DNA from: Bernardetia sp. | Lineage (GTDB): Bacteria > Bacteroidota > Bacteroidia > Cytophagales > Bernardetiaceae | Length of the DNA stretch: 62,102 bases | Assembly (NCBI RefSeq): GCF_020630935.1 | Contig: NZ_JAHDIG010000006.1 | Location: 1 to 62,102, forward strand | Direction: 5' to 3' | Part shown: in pieces, positions 8,540 through 16,707 of the stretch | Layout: the number at the start of each line of letters is the position of its first letter | Numbering within the stretch: the stretch's first letter is position 1 | Translations under genes and position numbers: made by a program | Notes under the pieces: model-generated | What the model saw: the letters and a program-made list of their open reading frames with translations, nothing else | Database searches by the model: none | Told to the model about the DNA's origin: nothing

Positions 8540-9373
8540 ATGGCAATTAAGGCAAGTGAAGTAAACAAACTTCGTCAGATGACAGGTGCAGGAATGATGG
8601 ACTGCAAAAAAGCTCTTACAGAAGCAAACGGAGATTTTGACGCAGCAGTAGATATTTTGCGTAAGCAAGGACAAAAAGTTTCTGCAAAGCGTGCTGACAG
8701 AGACACAGCAGAAGGAGCAGTTTTTATCGAAATTTTCAACAATGATTCAGAAGGTGTAATCGTTGGATTGGGTTGTGAAACTGACTTTGTAGCTCGTAAT
8801 GAAGAGTTCCAAACTCTTGGTGGCGAAATTGCAAAACTTGCAGCAGAGAAAAAGCCAGCAACAAAAGAAGAGTTATTAAAATTAGAAACTGGTGGACAAG
8901 CATTAGAAGCTAAAATCACTGACTTTGTAGGTAAAATGGGTGAGAAAATCTCTATCGTAGGTTACAACCACCTTTCTGCTGACAAACTAGCTGCTTACGT
9001 TCACTCAAACGGAAAAGTAGGAGTTTTGGTAGCTATGGAAAATGCTGGAAGTGCTGATTATGAGTCTATTGGAAAAGATTTGGGTATGCAAATCGCTGCA
9101 ATGAACCCAGTTGCACTTGATGAAAACGGTGTTGATCCTAAAATTACAGAGCGTGAAATGGCTATCGGTGTAGAGCGTGCAAGAGAAGAAGGTAAGCCAG
9201 AAAATATCCTAGACCGTATTGCTCAAGGTTATGTTAAAAAATATCTTCAAGAAAATACATTGATGAACCAAGCTTTTGTAAAAGACCCTAAAGTTACGAT
9301 TGCTCAGTATGTGAAAAATGAAGGAAAAGGAATGGAAATCAAAGCCTTCGAACGTGTATCTGTAGGTGAGTAG
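8540..9373 (+). CDS. tsf: Elongation factor Ts
   Basis: The full-length 277-residue EF-Ts has the N-terminal UBA-like domain (MAIKASEVNKLRQMTGAGMM), the conserved DCKKAL segment, and the TDF motif in CETDFVARN that inserts into EF-Tu. Two core subdomains and a C-terminal module follow. It catalyses GDP release from EF-Tu. It lies downstream of rpsB as in most bacteria, but is separated from it by about 790 bases containing a small gene, a palindrome pair and a terminator-like hairpin. A clear terminator follows at 9467. Confidence 0.97.
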   Translation: MAIKASEVNKLRQMTGAGMMDCKKALTEANGDFDAAVDILRKQGQKVSAKRADRDTAEGAVFIEIFNNDSEGVIVGLGCETDFVARNEEFQTLGGEIAKLAAEKKPATKEELLKLETGGQALEAKITDFVGKMGEKISIVGYNHLSADKLAAYVHSNGKVGVLVAMENAGSADYESIGKDLGMQIAAMNPVALDENGVDPKITEREMAIGVERAREEGKPENILDRIAQGYVKKYLQENTLMNQAFVKDPKVTIAQYVKNEGKGMEIKAFERVSVGE

Positions 9374-9466
9374 CTGACAGATATTCCTTGTAATATAGGT
9401 CAAAATGCTTGTTTCTTGAGAAGAAATACACATTTAGAATTTGCTCAAGAGCATTCTTAGATATTA

Positions 9467-9499
9467 AAAACGCTATACTCTAATGTGTAGCGTTTTTTT
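9467..9499 (+). terminator. Rho-independent terminator of tsf
   Basis: The arms AACGCTATAC and GTGTAGCGTT (10 bp, one T-G wobble) have a 6-base loop and are followed by a T run, 95 bases after the tsf stop. Confidence 0.85.
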
Positions 9500-9547
9500 A
9501 TGCAAATCAGAGTTCTCTGAAAGATTCATTTTATAAGCAGAATTGTT

Positions 9548-9555
9548 TAACTTTG
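9548..9555 (+). promoter_or_regulatory. Candidate accD promoter -7 element
   Basis: TAACTTTG matches the Bacteroidota -7 consensus TAnnTTTG and lies between the tsf terminator and accD. I see no good TTTG -33 element at 19-21 bases upstream, so the call is tentative. Confidence 0.4.
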
Positions 9556-9627
9556 TACTTCTATTCTATATTTTTGCTTGATGTAGAGTTAGTTCATACC
9601 TTAATCCATCATTGATAATTGGAGGTA

Positions 9628-9666
9628 TAAATTATCCATTATCAGTTTACAAATTGTCAATTTATT
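9628..9666. repeat. AT-rich 'ATTATCCATTATC' repeat upstream of accD
   Basis: The segment AAATTATCCATTATC followed by TTTACAAATTGTCAA closely resembles 47981-48024 upstream of cinA and a trace near 3190. It ends within a few bases of the accD start codon. Confidence 0.5.
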
Positions 9667-9669
9667 TAT

Positions 9670-10521
9670 ATGTCTTGGTTTCATCGAAAAAATAAAAATA
9701 TCACTACGCCAACCAATGAAAAGCGTGATTCTCCAAATATGTGGTTCAAAACGCCTAGTGGTACAATTATTCTTAAAAAAGAATTGAGGGATAATAACTG
9801 GGTATGTCCAGATGATAATCATCATCTCACTATTACACCTGCACAATATTTTGAGATTTTATTTGATGGAGGTAAATATACAGAGATAAATACTAACCTT
9901 ACTCCAAAAAATCCTCTAAATTTTAAGGACACCAAGACGTATGAACAGCGCATAGGAGAGGCCAACGCAAAATCTGGTGTCAATGAGGCTGCACAGTCGG
10001 CGTATGGAAAAATGAATGGAATTGATTTTATGGTAACTGCCATGAACTTCAAATACATTGGAGGTTCGATGGGAGCTGTGGTAGGAGAAAAAATTTCTCG
10101 TGCTGCCGATTATTGCCTTGAAAATAACATGCCTTTGATGGTAATTTCACAATCGGGTGGCGCACGTATGATGGAAGCTGGTTTTTCACTTATGCAGATG
10201 GCAAAAACCTCTGCAAAATTAGCTCTGCTTTCAGAAGCTAAGATTCCTTATATTTCATTATTGACAAACCCAACTACGGGAGGCGTAACAGCAAGTTTTG
10301 CTATGCTAGGAGATTTTAATATTGCAGAACCAGATGCGCTTATTGGTTTTGCAGGTCCACGAGTAATCCGTGAGACTATTGGAAAAGACCTTCCAAAAGG
10401 CTTCCAAACAGCAGAGTTTGTACAAGAACACGGATTTTTAGATTTTATTGTCGATAGAAGAGAACTCAAAGAAAAACTGACTTCGCTTTTGAATATGGTG
10501 TGGGTAAAAAATAAAAAATAG
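9670..10521 (+). CDS. accD: Acetyl-CoA carboxylase carboxyltransferase subunit beta
   Basis: The 283-residue AccD has the crotonase-fold carboxyltransferase core: the GGSMGAVVGEKI segment, the oxyanion-hole block SQSGGARMMEAGFSL, and NPTTGGVTASFAM followed by GFAGPRVIRETIG. With AccA it transfers CO2 from carboxybiotin to acetyl-CoA, the first step of fatty acid synthesis. The N-terminal zinc ribbon is degenerate: of the four zinc-binding Cys expected in E. coli AccD, only one remains (WVCPDDNHH), so it probably binds no zinc. As I recall, many Bacteroidota AccD proteins lack these Cys. No accA is nearby. Confidence 0.95.
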   Translation: MSWFHRKNKNITTPTNEKRDSPNMWFKTPSGTIILKKELRDNNWVCPDDNHHLTITPAQYFEILFDGGKYTEINTNLTPKNPLNFKDTKTYEQRIGEANAKSGVNEAAQSAYGKMNGIDFMVTAMNFKYIGGSMGAVVGEKISRAADYCLENNMPLMVISQSGGARMMEAGFSLMQMAKTSAKLALLSEAKIPYISLLTNPTTGGVTASFAMLGDFNIAEPDALIGFAGPRVIRETIGKDLPKGFQTAEFVQEHGFLDFIVDRRELKEKLTSLLNMVWVKNKK

Positions 10522-10548
10522 ATATTTATATATTTTGTACGAAATTTA

Positions 10549-10615
10549 AAGCCGTAGGCTTGTAATCTTTGTAGAAAAATATAGAATACATTTTAATTAG
10601 AAACACCGTAGGTGT
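10549..10615. repeat. Left REP pair of the RAYT
   Basis: The palindromes AAGCCgtaGGCTT (10549-10561) and ACACCgtaGGTGT (10603-10615) share the CCGTAGG core and lie 54 bases apart. The second ends 14 bases before the transposase ATG. Confidence 0.75.
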
Positions 10616-10628
10616 GAAATTTTTAAAT

Positions 10629-11090
10629 ATGCCAAATACCTATTCCCAAATCTATATTCAGTTTGTATTTGCTGTAAAAGGTCGACAAAGTTTAATACAA
10701 AATTCATTCAAAGACGAGTTAGAAAAGTATATTTGTGGTATTGTGAATGGAAAAAATCAAAAGCCATTAGCTGTTTATTGTATGCCAGACCATATACATC
10801 TGTTAGTTGGTTTGTCTCCAAATATGTCAGTTTCTGATTTGGTACGTGATGTAAAGAACAATTCTTCTAAATTTATTAATCAAGAAGATTTTACAAAAAT
10901 CAAATTCAAATGGCAGGAAGGATATGGAGCTTTTTCATATTCAAAATCACAATTAGATAGAGTCATAAATTATATTCTTAACCAAAAGGAACATCATAGA
11001 AAGAAAACTTTTAAGGAGGAATATATCGATTTTTTACAAAAATTTGAGGTAGAATACGATGAAAAATACCTCTTCGATTGGATTGAATAA
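10629..11090 (+). CDS. REP-associated tyrosine transposase (Y1_Tnp)
   Basis: This 153-residue protein belongs to the IS200-like Y1 transposase superfamily. It has the typical start MPNTYSQIYIQFVFAVKGRQ, the HUH metal-binding motif as HIHLLVG (in MPDHIHLLVGLSP), and a helix with the catalytic Tyr (VINYILNQKEHH). Such proteins nick single-stranded DNA through a Tyr-DNA link. The frame can be extended to a GTG at 10614, but that codon lies inside the REP palindrome, so ATG 10629 is preferred. The gene is stand-alone, without TnpB and with flanking REP-type palindromes, which fits a domesticated RAYT. It is full length and appears intact. Confidence 0.88.
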   Translation: MPNTYSQIYIQFVFAVKGRQSLIQNSFKDELEKYICGIVNGKNQKPLAVYCMPDHIHLLVGLSPNMSVSDLVRDVKNNSSKFINQEDFTKIKFKWQEGYGAFSYSKSQLDRVINYILNQKEHHRKKTFKEEYIDFLQKFEVEYDEKYLFDWIE

Positions 11091-11095
11091 ATTTC

Positions 11096-11164
11096 ACGCC
11101 TACGGCGTTTTTTTCATTCGTATCTTATTTTTGAATTTCTACAAAGATTTTACACCTACGGTGT
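11096..11164. repeat. Right REP pair of the RAYT
   Basis: The palindromes ACGCCtacGGCGT (11096-11108) and ACACCtacGGTGT (11152-11164) lie 56 bases apart, mirroring the left pair. The first is followed by a run of T and can also serve as terminator of the transposase gene. Confidence 0.75.
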
Positions 11165-11235
11165 TGTTAATAAAAACTTCCTTATCTTAGCTTTCATAAA
11201 TCATTTTTGATAAATAAAGTCAAAATATATATTCT

Positions 11236-13044
11236 ATGAAAGCAATTTTGGTAACAGGTGGAGCTGGTTTTATTGGTTCTAATTTTATTCCTTATTTTTT
11301 AGAAACTCATCAAGATTACAAAGTTATTAATCTGGATTTGCTGACGTATGCAGGAAATTTGGATAATTTGAGTGAGGTAGAAAACAATTCTCGTTATGAG
11401 TTTGTCAAAGGAGATATTGTCAATAGGCAATTAGTAGAACATATTTTTACAAAACACGACATCAGAGGAGTTATTCATTTTGCAGCCGAGTCGCACGTCG
11501 ATAATTCTATCACAGACCCAGAGGCTTTTGTCAGAACAAACGTTCATGGAACATTTACGCTTGTAGATGTAGCTCGTAAGTATTGGATGGATGCTCCATT
11601 TTCTTATAAAAAAGGCTATGAAGACACTCGTTTTCTTCACGTTTCGACAGATGAAGTCTATGGAACATTAGGAGAAACAGGCTTGTTTACAGAGACTACA
11701 CCGTATGCTCCAAACAGTCCGTATAGTGCTTCAAAGGCTGGAAGTGATTTGATTGTCAGAAGTTATTTTCATACCTACGGATTTGATGTTGTGATTACAA
11801 ATTGCTCCAATAATTTTGGAGAAAAACAGCATCATGAAAAACTAATTCCGACTATTATTCGAAAAGCACTCTCTAACCAGCCCATTCCAATTTATGGAAA
11901 TGGACAAAATATTAGAGATTGGCTCTATGTACTTGACCACGCCAAAGGAATCGATAAAGCATTTCATAAAGGTGAAAAAGGAGAGTCATATAATATTGGT
12001 TCAAATAACGAGTGGAACAATCTAAATTTAGCCAAGAAAATCTGTTCTCTTTTAGATGAAATCAAACCAAAAGCAGAAGGAAAATATGAAGACTTACTAA
12101 CCTTTGTAAAAGACCGTCCGGGGCATGATTTACGCTATGCCATTGATTCTTCAAAAATAGAAAATGAGTTAGATTGGAAAGCTGATACAGATTTTGATAC
12201 AGCTCTTACCAAAACTATTAATTGGTATATTGACTTATATAATTCTGAAAAGTTTAAAGAAAATGCTGCTTCTGATAAAAAAGAACAACCTAAAAAGGTA
12301 GAAGACAAAGAAGCCAAACAAGAGGTTAAACAGGAAACTAAAACAGAAGAACAACCCAAACAGCAACAAGCCACAAAAGAACCCAAAGAAGAGCCAGTTA
12401 TAGAATTAAAAACAAGACCTATTGAGCCAAAGACAGAAGCAAAGCAAGAAAAACACGTTTATCAATCTGCTTTTTCTACAACAGGATATGATAAGGTTTT
12501 TGATAATGCTAATCTGAATGAAGCATTAGAAGCGTTGGCAGAGGTAAAAGCTGCTGTTATCCGAACAAGAAAAGACTATGAGTTTTATCAAGAAAAGGAA
12601 AAGGACGCTGAAAATAAAGCAAAACGCATCATAGCAAAGGCGCAAGAAGGAAATTTGGATTGGAATGAAGCTAATAACTTAGCTATGGAGCTTTTAAAGG
12701 AACAAGAACGTTCCAAACAACTCGCTGATGGTGCATTAAATCAGTTGGCAGAATTAGGAAAGTTGCAAGACAAAATGGAAAAACATGCTCAAACTGTAAA
12801 ATCTATCAAAGAAAAGCAGCGTGTAAAGATGCCAGATTCTTCTGAAACCATTTCTATGATAGAACGCATGAAAGCCAAAATCCAGAAAGATGAAGTTTTG
12901 GGAGATTTGTATGAGGATTTTAGCAAAAACTCTCCTCAAAATGACCCTATTTTAGATAAAAAAGTAAATGATGCACTAGGCATTGACCCAGAAAAAGATG
13001 CTCTAAACGCTCTCAAATCTAAACTGGGAATGAATAAAAAATAG
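11236..13044 (+). CDS. rfbB: dTDP-glucose 4,6-dehydratase with coiled-coil C-terminal extension
   Basis: Residues 1-340 form a complete RmlB/RfbB-type extended SDR. They contain the NAD-binding VTGGAGFIGSN, the catalytic Thr-Asp-Glu in STDEVYGTL (138-140), and the Tyr/Lys pair YSASK (163-167). This enzyme makes dTDP-4-keto-6-deoxyglucose for rhamnose and related sugars. A normal RmlB ends at about 350 residues. Here about 75 residues of Lys/Glu/Gln-rich low-complexity sequence (345-410) follow, then a helical, coiled-coil region to residue 602 (about 425-560 strongly heptad-like). No frameshift separates the parts. The usual partners rmlA, rmlC and rmlD are absent nearby. The tail may mediate oligomer or membrane-protein contacts, but its role is unknown. 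Confidence 0.88.
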   Translation: MKAILVTGGAGFIGSNFIPYFLETHQDYKVINLDLLTYAGNLDNLSEVENNSRYEFVKGDIVNRQLVEHIFTKHDIRGVIHFAAESHVDNSITDPEAFVRTNVHGTFTLVDVARKYWMDAPFSYKKGYEDTRFLHVSTDEVYGTLGETGLFTETTPYAPNSPYSASKAGSDLIVRSYFHTYGFDVVITNCSNNFGEKQHHEKLIPTIIRKALSNQPIPIYGNGQNIRDWLYVLDHAKGIDKAFHKGEKGESYNIGSNNEWNNLNLAKKICSLLDEIKPKAEGKYEDLLTFVKDRPGHDLRYAIDSSKIENELDWKADTDFDTALTKTINWYIDLYNSEKFKENAASDKKEQPKKVEDKEAKQEVKQETKTEEQPKQQQATKEPKEEPVIELKTRPIEPKTEAKQEKHVYQSAFSTTGYDKVFDNANLNEALEALAEVKAAVIRTRKDYEFYQEKEKDAENKAKRIIAKAQEGNLDWNEANNLAMELLKEQERSKQLADGALNQLAELGKLQDKMEKHAQTVKSIKEKQRVKMPDSSETISMIERMKAKIQKDEVLGDLYEDFSKNSPQNDPILDKKVNDALGIDPEKDALNALKSKLGMNKK

Positions 13045-13072
13045 GAATTAGATTTTTATATGAAGTGTGTAA

Positions 13073-13111
13073 GTAGGGCAAGATGGTTTATCATCTTGTC
13101 CTATTTTTTTT
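13073..13111 (+). terminator. Terminator of the rfbB fusion gene
   Basis: The arms TAGGGCAAGATG and CATCTTGTCCTA pair with one mismatch around a 6-base loop and are followed by eight T residues, 29 bases after the stop. Confidence 0.88.
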
Positions 13112-13135
13112 GCTTGCTTTAGTAAATATGCAATC

Positions 13136-14845
13136 TTACAAAGCTGTTTTTAGTCTTCCATTCTGCCAAATGCCTATTTGTTTTTGTCCATTGGTTTTGT
13201 AGAGTGTTCCTTTTCCAGTCTGTGAGTTATAAGACCATGCTCCAATATAATGTTCGCCATTTGGATAGTACATTGAACCCTCTCCGTGACGTTGGTCTTG
13301 ATACCATTGTCCTTCGTAGCGACTTCTATTCTGATAATACATTGCTCCCACTCCGTGTTTTTGATTATTTTTCCATTGTCCAATATATTTGCTGTTGTCA
13401 GACCAAATATAAGTTCCTCTGCCATCTCTCATGCCTTTAGAAAAATTTCCTTTGTAATAGCCTCCAGATGAATAATACATTGTTCCTTGCCCGTCAAATT
13501 TTCCATCTTTAAATTTACCTACATAGCGTCCTGCTTCTGATATGAGTTCTCCAAACCCATTTTGGCAATCGCCAGTTTTGCATGTGCCTTTACTTGCATC
13601 TACCAAAATATCATCGTCGTTGAGAGTAACATCTATGCCATCCATAATGCCGTTTTTAGTAAACTGAACTCGTAAATCAAATTTTTGGTCTTTGTAGAGC
13701 CACGTCGAACCTGTACGATATGTATATTTTTTGTAGGGAGACCCCATAATATAGGCAACATAATTTTGGTCAGAGTAAGGAGTAACTTTTTCTGTTAGGG
13801 GATGAGAAACTTCTCCAAATCCTGATTTATTGACAGCTACTTTATACAAATAGCCATAATCATTGAAATAAAAACGGAGTTTGTTATTATTAAAAACATA
13901 TTTAAAATGGTCGTAGGCAAGGTGTATTTGTTGGTAGCCTTTCTTCTGTCTGTTGCTGGCAGATTTTACCTCTTCACTGTCTTTGTGTTTGCCTAAGAGG
14001 TCATACAAGCCATTGGAGGTAAAAAAATCTTGTCCTCTATAATTTCCTGTTTCCCAAAATCCTGTTTTTGTTACGCCATTTGTATAAACGAGTTTTCCTT
14101 TTCCGTGGCGTTTGCCATCTTTCCACTCTCCTTCATAACGAGAGCCGTCTCTTTCCACATAAATTCCTTCTCCGTTCTGACAGTCTCCAGCAATGCAGTG
14201 TTTAAATCGTAACAAAATACCTCGTAACCTTGATTTAATACGTGAACCTGTATAATATAGCACAACTTCGACTGGTAAATTATCATATTCCATATAGTTG
14301 GCGTTGTCTTTAGAAGGTGCACCTAGTTTTAAAATACTAGAAGATTTGGTGTCGTTCCAAGTTAGATTTTTTGGTAGTTTGCTAGAGTAGGCTGCAAATT
14401 TTTTATCATTGACAGAGTAGGTATTATCATACAACATAATTTTGTCAATGATATCTTCTTTATAAAAACCTATTCGTATGCCGTCTTTTGAATATGTCCA
14501 AACGGAAGAAGAACTAAGAGCTTGGTCTCTAATACCTAGTTTATTCAAAAACTCTCTAACCAATGGGTCAGTTTTCGATTTTCCTATAAGTTTGAACAAA
14601 TTATCTCCATCTACCGTATTTGTCAATAGGTTTGTTGCTAAAGAGGAAAAGCAAAAACAGAAAACAAAAACAAGACAGAAAAAAATATGTTGATAACTAA
14701 CTATTTTAGGAAAAATAGAACTATCATTTTTATGTATTTTTGTGTCTAAATTATTTTTTCTAGAAATGGAAAAAGTAAAAATATTCAAATTAAACAGGAT
14801 AGAATAATAGGTTTCATTAAAGGATAAATAGTTGTTTAAATACAA
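13136..14845 (-). CDS. Secreted MORN-repeat protein with duplicated domain plan
   Basis: Six consecutive MORN repeats of about 23 residues occupy the C-terminus (about 425-569; G-x-G-x-x-Y...Y-x-G-x-W pattern, e.g. GRGTYIWSDNSKYIGQWKNN). Two more repeats lie mid-protein (about 225-275). Each cluster is preceded by a similar globular region and a short Cys block (CIAGDCQNGEG, CKTGDCQNGFG), so the protein looks like an internal duplication. A hydrophobic signal segment (HIFFCLVFVFCFCFSS) lies near residues 53-68. The frame opens with TTG at 14845 and has no ATG before the signal segment, so the true start is uncertain (another TTG is at 14788). MORN repeats often bind lipids or proteins; the function here is unknown. 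Confidence 0.82.
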   Translation of the reverse strand: MYLNNYLSFNETYYSILFNLNIFTFSISRKNNLDTKIHKNDSSIFPKIVSYQHIFFCLVFVFCFCFSSLATNLLTNTVDGDNLFKLIGKSKTDPLVREFLNKLGIRDQALSSSSVWTYSKDGIRIGFYKEDIIDKIMLYDNTYSVNDKKFAAYSSKLPKNLTWNDTKSSSILKLGAPSKDNANYMEYDNLPVEVVLYYTGSRIKSRLRGILLRFKHCIAGDCQNGEGIYVERDGSRYEGEWKDGKRHGKGKLVYTNGVTKTGFWETGNYRGQDFFTSNGLYDLLGKHKDSEEVKSASNRQKKGYQQIHLAYDHFKYVFNNNKLRFYFNDYGYLYKVAVNKSGFGEVSHPLTEKVTPYSDQNYVAYIMGSPYKKYTYRTGSTWLYKDQKFDLRVQFTKNGIMDGIDVTLNDDDILVDASKGTCKTGDCQNGFGELISEAGRYVGKFKDGKFDGQGTMYYSSGGYYKGNFSKGMRDGRGTYIWSDNSKYIGQWKNNQKHGVGAMYYQNRSRYEGQWYQDQRHGEGSMYYPNGEHYIGAWSYNSQTGKGTLYKTNGQKQIGIWQNGRLKTAL

Positions 14846-15038
14846 CTGGTACTTTAAAATATAACGAGTTTATTTACAAACTGTTAGCAAAATTATGAAT
14901 ACTTTGTTTTGCTCTTACTACAACAAAAATATTCAATTTAATCTACAAAACATATAACAATTATTGTTCTAATAGAGTAAACGAGTCTGACCTTAATAAG
15001 TTCTATTTGTATTTTTAGAAAAAATTAAATTTCATAAT

Positions 15039-15064
15039 CATCGTCGGTAAAGACACTGACAATG
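15039..15064. repeat. Imperfect palindrome 'CATCGTCGGT' upstream of ribE
   Basis: The arms CATCGTCGGT and ACTGACAATG form 10 pairs with one mismatch and one wobble around a 6-base loop. It lies 67 bases before ribE, with no T run. It could be a dispersed palindrome; I see no FMN riboswitch (RFN) features in this gap. Confidence 0.5.
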
Positions 15065-15090
15065 GCAGTAAAAAGTATCAACTTTTCATT

Positions 15091-15117
15091 GTCAAATGCT
15101 AGTTCAGCGAAGCTAAT
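15091..15117 (+). repeat. Dispersed 'GCTAGTTCAGCG' repeat, copy 2
   Basis: It is nearly identical to 3201-3222 over 20 bases and lies 14 bases before the ribE start. Confidence 0.6.
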
Positions 15118-15130
15118 TATCAATTAAATT

Positions 15131-15751
15131 ATGTTTACAGGAATTATTGAAGAGATAGGAACTCTTATTTCCATAAAAAAAGAAGGAACAAATCAGATTT
15201 TTGAAATTGAATCTGCTATTTCTAATGAGCTTAAAGTCGACCAAAGCGTGGCGCATAATGGTGTTTGCCTCACGGTTACAGAAGTAGATAAAAACAAAAA
15301 CAGGCATTTTGTAACTGCTATAGAAGAAACGCTCCAAAAAACAGATTTGGGAAACTGGGCTGCAGGTTCAAAACTCAATTTAGAACGCTGTATGCCTGCC
15401 AATGGGCGTTTTGATGGACATATCGTACAAGGACACGTCGACCAAACGGCTACTTGTGTAAAAATAGTAGATGAAAATGGAAGTTGGCGTTTTTATTTTG
15501 AATATGAAGACAAAGGGAACTTTACAGTAGAAAAGGGTTCTATCTGTACAAATGGAGTAAGTTTAACTGTTGTAGATTCAGAGAGTGGTTCGGAAACAAA
15601 AAAAGGAAGTTTTAGCGTCGCTATTATTCCCTATACCTATCAACATACGAACTATCACAAACTAAAAGTAGGAGATACCATCAATCTTGAATTTGACATT
15701 GTTGGAAAATATATGAAACTCCTTTTTGAAAAACACATGAATAAAAATTGA
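15131..15751 (+). CDS. ribE: Riboflavin synthase, alpha chain
   Basis: The 206-residue protein has the two homologous lumazine-binding domains. The first begins at MFTGIIEEIG and carries VAHNGVCLTVTEV. The second begins near residue 98 (FDGHIVQGHVDQTATC) and carries ICTNGVSLTVVDS. It converts two molecules of 6,7-dimethyl-8-ribityllumazine to riboflavin plus a pyrimidinedione in the cytoplasm. The length matches the family (about 200 residues). It stands alone here, without other rib genes, and no FMN riboswitch is evident upstream. Confidence 0.96.
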   Translation: MFTGIIEEIGTLISIKKEGTNQIFEIESAISNELKVDQSVAHNGVCLTVTEVDKNKNRHFVTAIEETLQKTDLGNWAAGSKLNLERCMPANGRFDGHIVQGHVDQTATCVKIVDENGSWRFYFEYEDKGNFTVEKGSICTNGVSLTVVDSESGSETKKGSFSVAIIPYTYQHTNYHKLKVGDTINLEFDIVGKYMKLLFEKHMNKN

Positions 15752-15839
15752 GAATTAGGAATTAAAAATTACGAATTTATTCTGATTTTGACTAACTTTC
15801 CATTTATTCAAAGACATTATTTAAAGAATTTCCAAACCG

Positions 15840-15865
15840 TAAACGAGGATTAAAGCCGTCGTTTA
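15840..15865. repeat. Hairpin upstream of the LytTR regulator
   Basis: Perfect 7-base arms TAAACGA/TCGTTTA surround a 12-base loop, 27 bases before the regulator's ATG. It could act in the leader mRNA or be another dispersed palindrome. Confidence 0.5.
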
Positions 15866-15892
15866 GGATAAAAAACTATAAGCCTATACTAT

Positions 15893-16579
15893 ATGAATTG
15901 TTTAATTGTAGATGACGACGAATTTTCACGCAACGTAATCAAGCATTTTGTCAATAAGACGGATGGTCTTACAGTTCTGGATGAAAAAGACAATGCTGCT
16001 GATGCTTTCACGGTCATCAAAACAAAAGAAGTCGATATTGTTTTCTTAGATGTTGAGATGCCTGAAATGACAGGACTAGACCTTATGAAAACGTTGGATG
16101 ATATGCCACAGATTATTTTGGTTACTTCTCGTGCTAGTTATGCTGTGGAAGCCTTCGAACACAATGTAACCGATTATTTGGTCAAGCCAGTAAATTATGC
16201 TCGTTTTTTGAAAGCTGTTGGAAAAGCAGAAGCCAACCTAAAAGCCTCTAACGTAACAGTTGAAAACCAAGACGAAGTTTTTATTAAAGCAGATAACAAA
16301 ATTGTGCGTTTGCGCCTAAGTGATGTATATTTTATTGAGGCATTATCAGATTATGTAATCATCAATACAGATAAGCGAAAATATATTATTCATTCTACAA
16401 TGAAAGGCTTGGAGAAAAAACTGCCTGAATCTGATTTCATACGTGTACACCGTTCGTATATTGTCAATTTTACTAAAATAACAAGCATTGAAGACACAAG
16501 TGTAGTGATGCCAAGCAAAACTATTCCGATTGGAGCATCTTATAAAAATCGCTTTATGAAGAAACTGAATCTTTTGTAA
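15893..16579 (+). CDS. LytTR family response regulator
   Basis: The 228-residue two-domain regulator has a receiver domain at 1-118. It shows the acidic pocket (DDDE at 7-10), phospho-acceptor Asp53 in FLDVEMPEMTG and the conserved Lys98 in YLVKPVN. A LytTR DNA-binding domain follows from about 125 to 228 (VFIKADNKIVRLRLSDVYFIEALSDY, then FIRVHRSYIVN). It should bind direct repeats upstream of target genes when phosphorylated. The usual partner, a histidine kinase of the LytS or YehU type, is not adjacent, so the sensor is unknown. The next gene encodes a membrane protein after 128 bases. Confidence 0.94.
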   Translation: MNCLIVDDDEFSRNVIKHFVNKTDGLTVLDEKDNAADAFTVIKTKEVDIVFLDVEMPEMTGLDLMKTLDDMPQIILVTSRASYAVEAFEHNVTDYLVKPVNYARFLKAVGKAEANLKASNVTVENQDEVFIKADNKIVRLRLSDVYFIEALSDYVIINTDKRKYIIHSTMKGLEKKLPESDFIRVHRSYIVNFTKITSIEDTSVVMPSKTIPIGASYKNRFMKKLNLL

Positions 16580-16707
16580 AGAATAGCATTTTTTGAATAA
16601 AAATTAAGTTTGGATAGAAATATCTGAACTTTTTTTTTGTTATTTGTAGTTTTATTACTTTATACTTACTCATCTGTACACATATAGTGTGCAAAAACCT
16701 ACACGAA

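Larger units (their letters stand above)
10541..11170. mobile_element. RAYT transposase framed by two REPIN-like palindrome pairs
   Basis: The unit consists of the tyrosine transposase gene with a palindrome pair on each side. The outer units are inverted copies (left CCGTAGG..AATCTTTGTAGAAA, right TTTCTACAAAGATT..CCTACGG). The inner units are also inverted copies (left CACCGTAGGTGTGAAATTT, right AAATTTCACGCCTACGG). The whole block is therefore roughly mirror-symmetric around the gene. No target duplication or classical terminal repeat is visible, as expected for single-copy RAYT loci. Confidence 0.75.

Noticed and set aside
8575-8919. 114-residue open frame antisense to tsf
   Set aside because: tsf is unambiguous in the opposite strand; the antisense frame has no family features or start signals.
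10614-10628. GTG start for the RAYT transposase
   Set aside because: The codon lies inside the REP palindrome and would add five residues absent from the usual family start MPNTY.
15001-15130. FMN riboswitch upstream of ribE
   Set aside because: The conserved RFN sequence blocks are not recognisable; the region holds dispersed palindromes instead.
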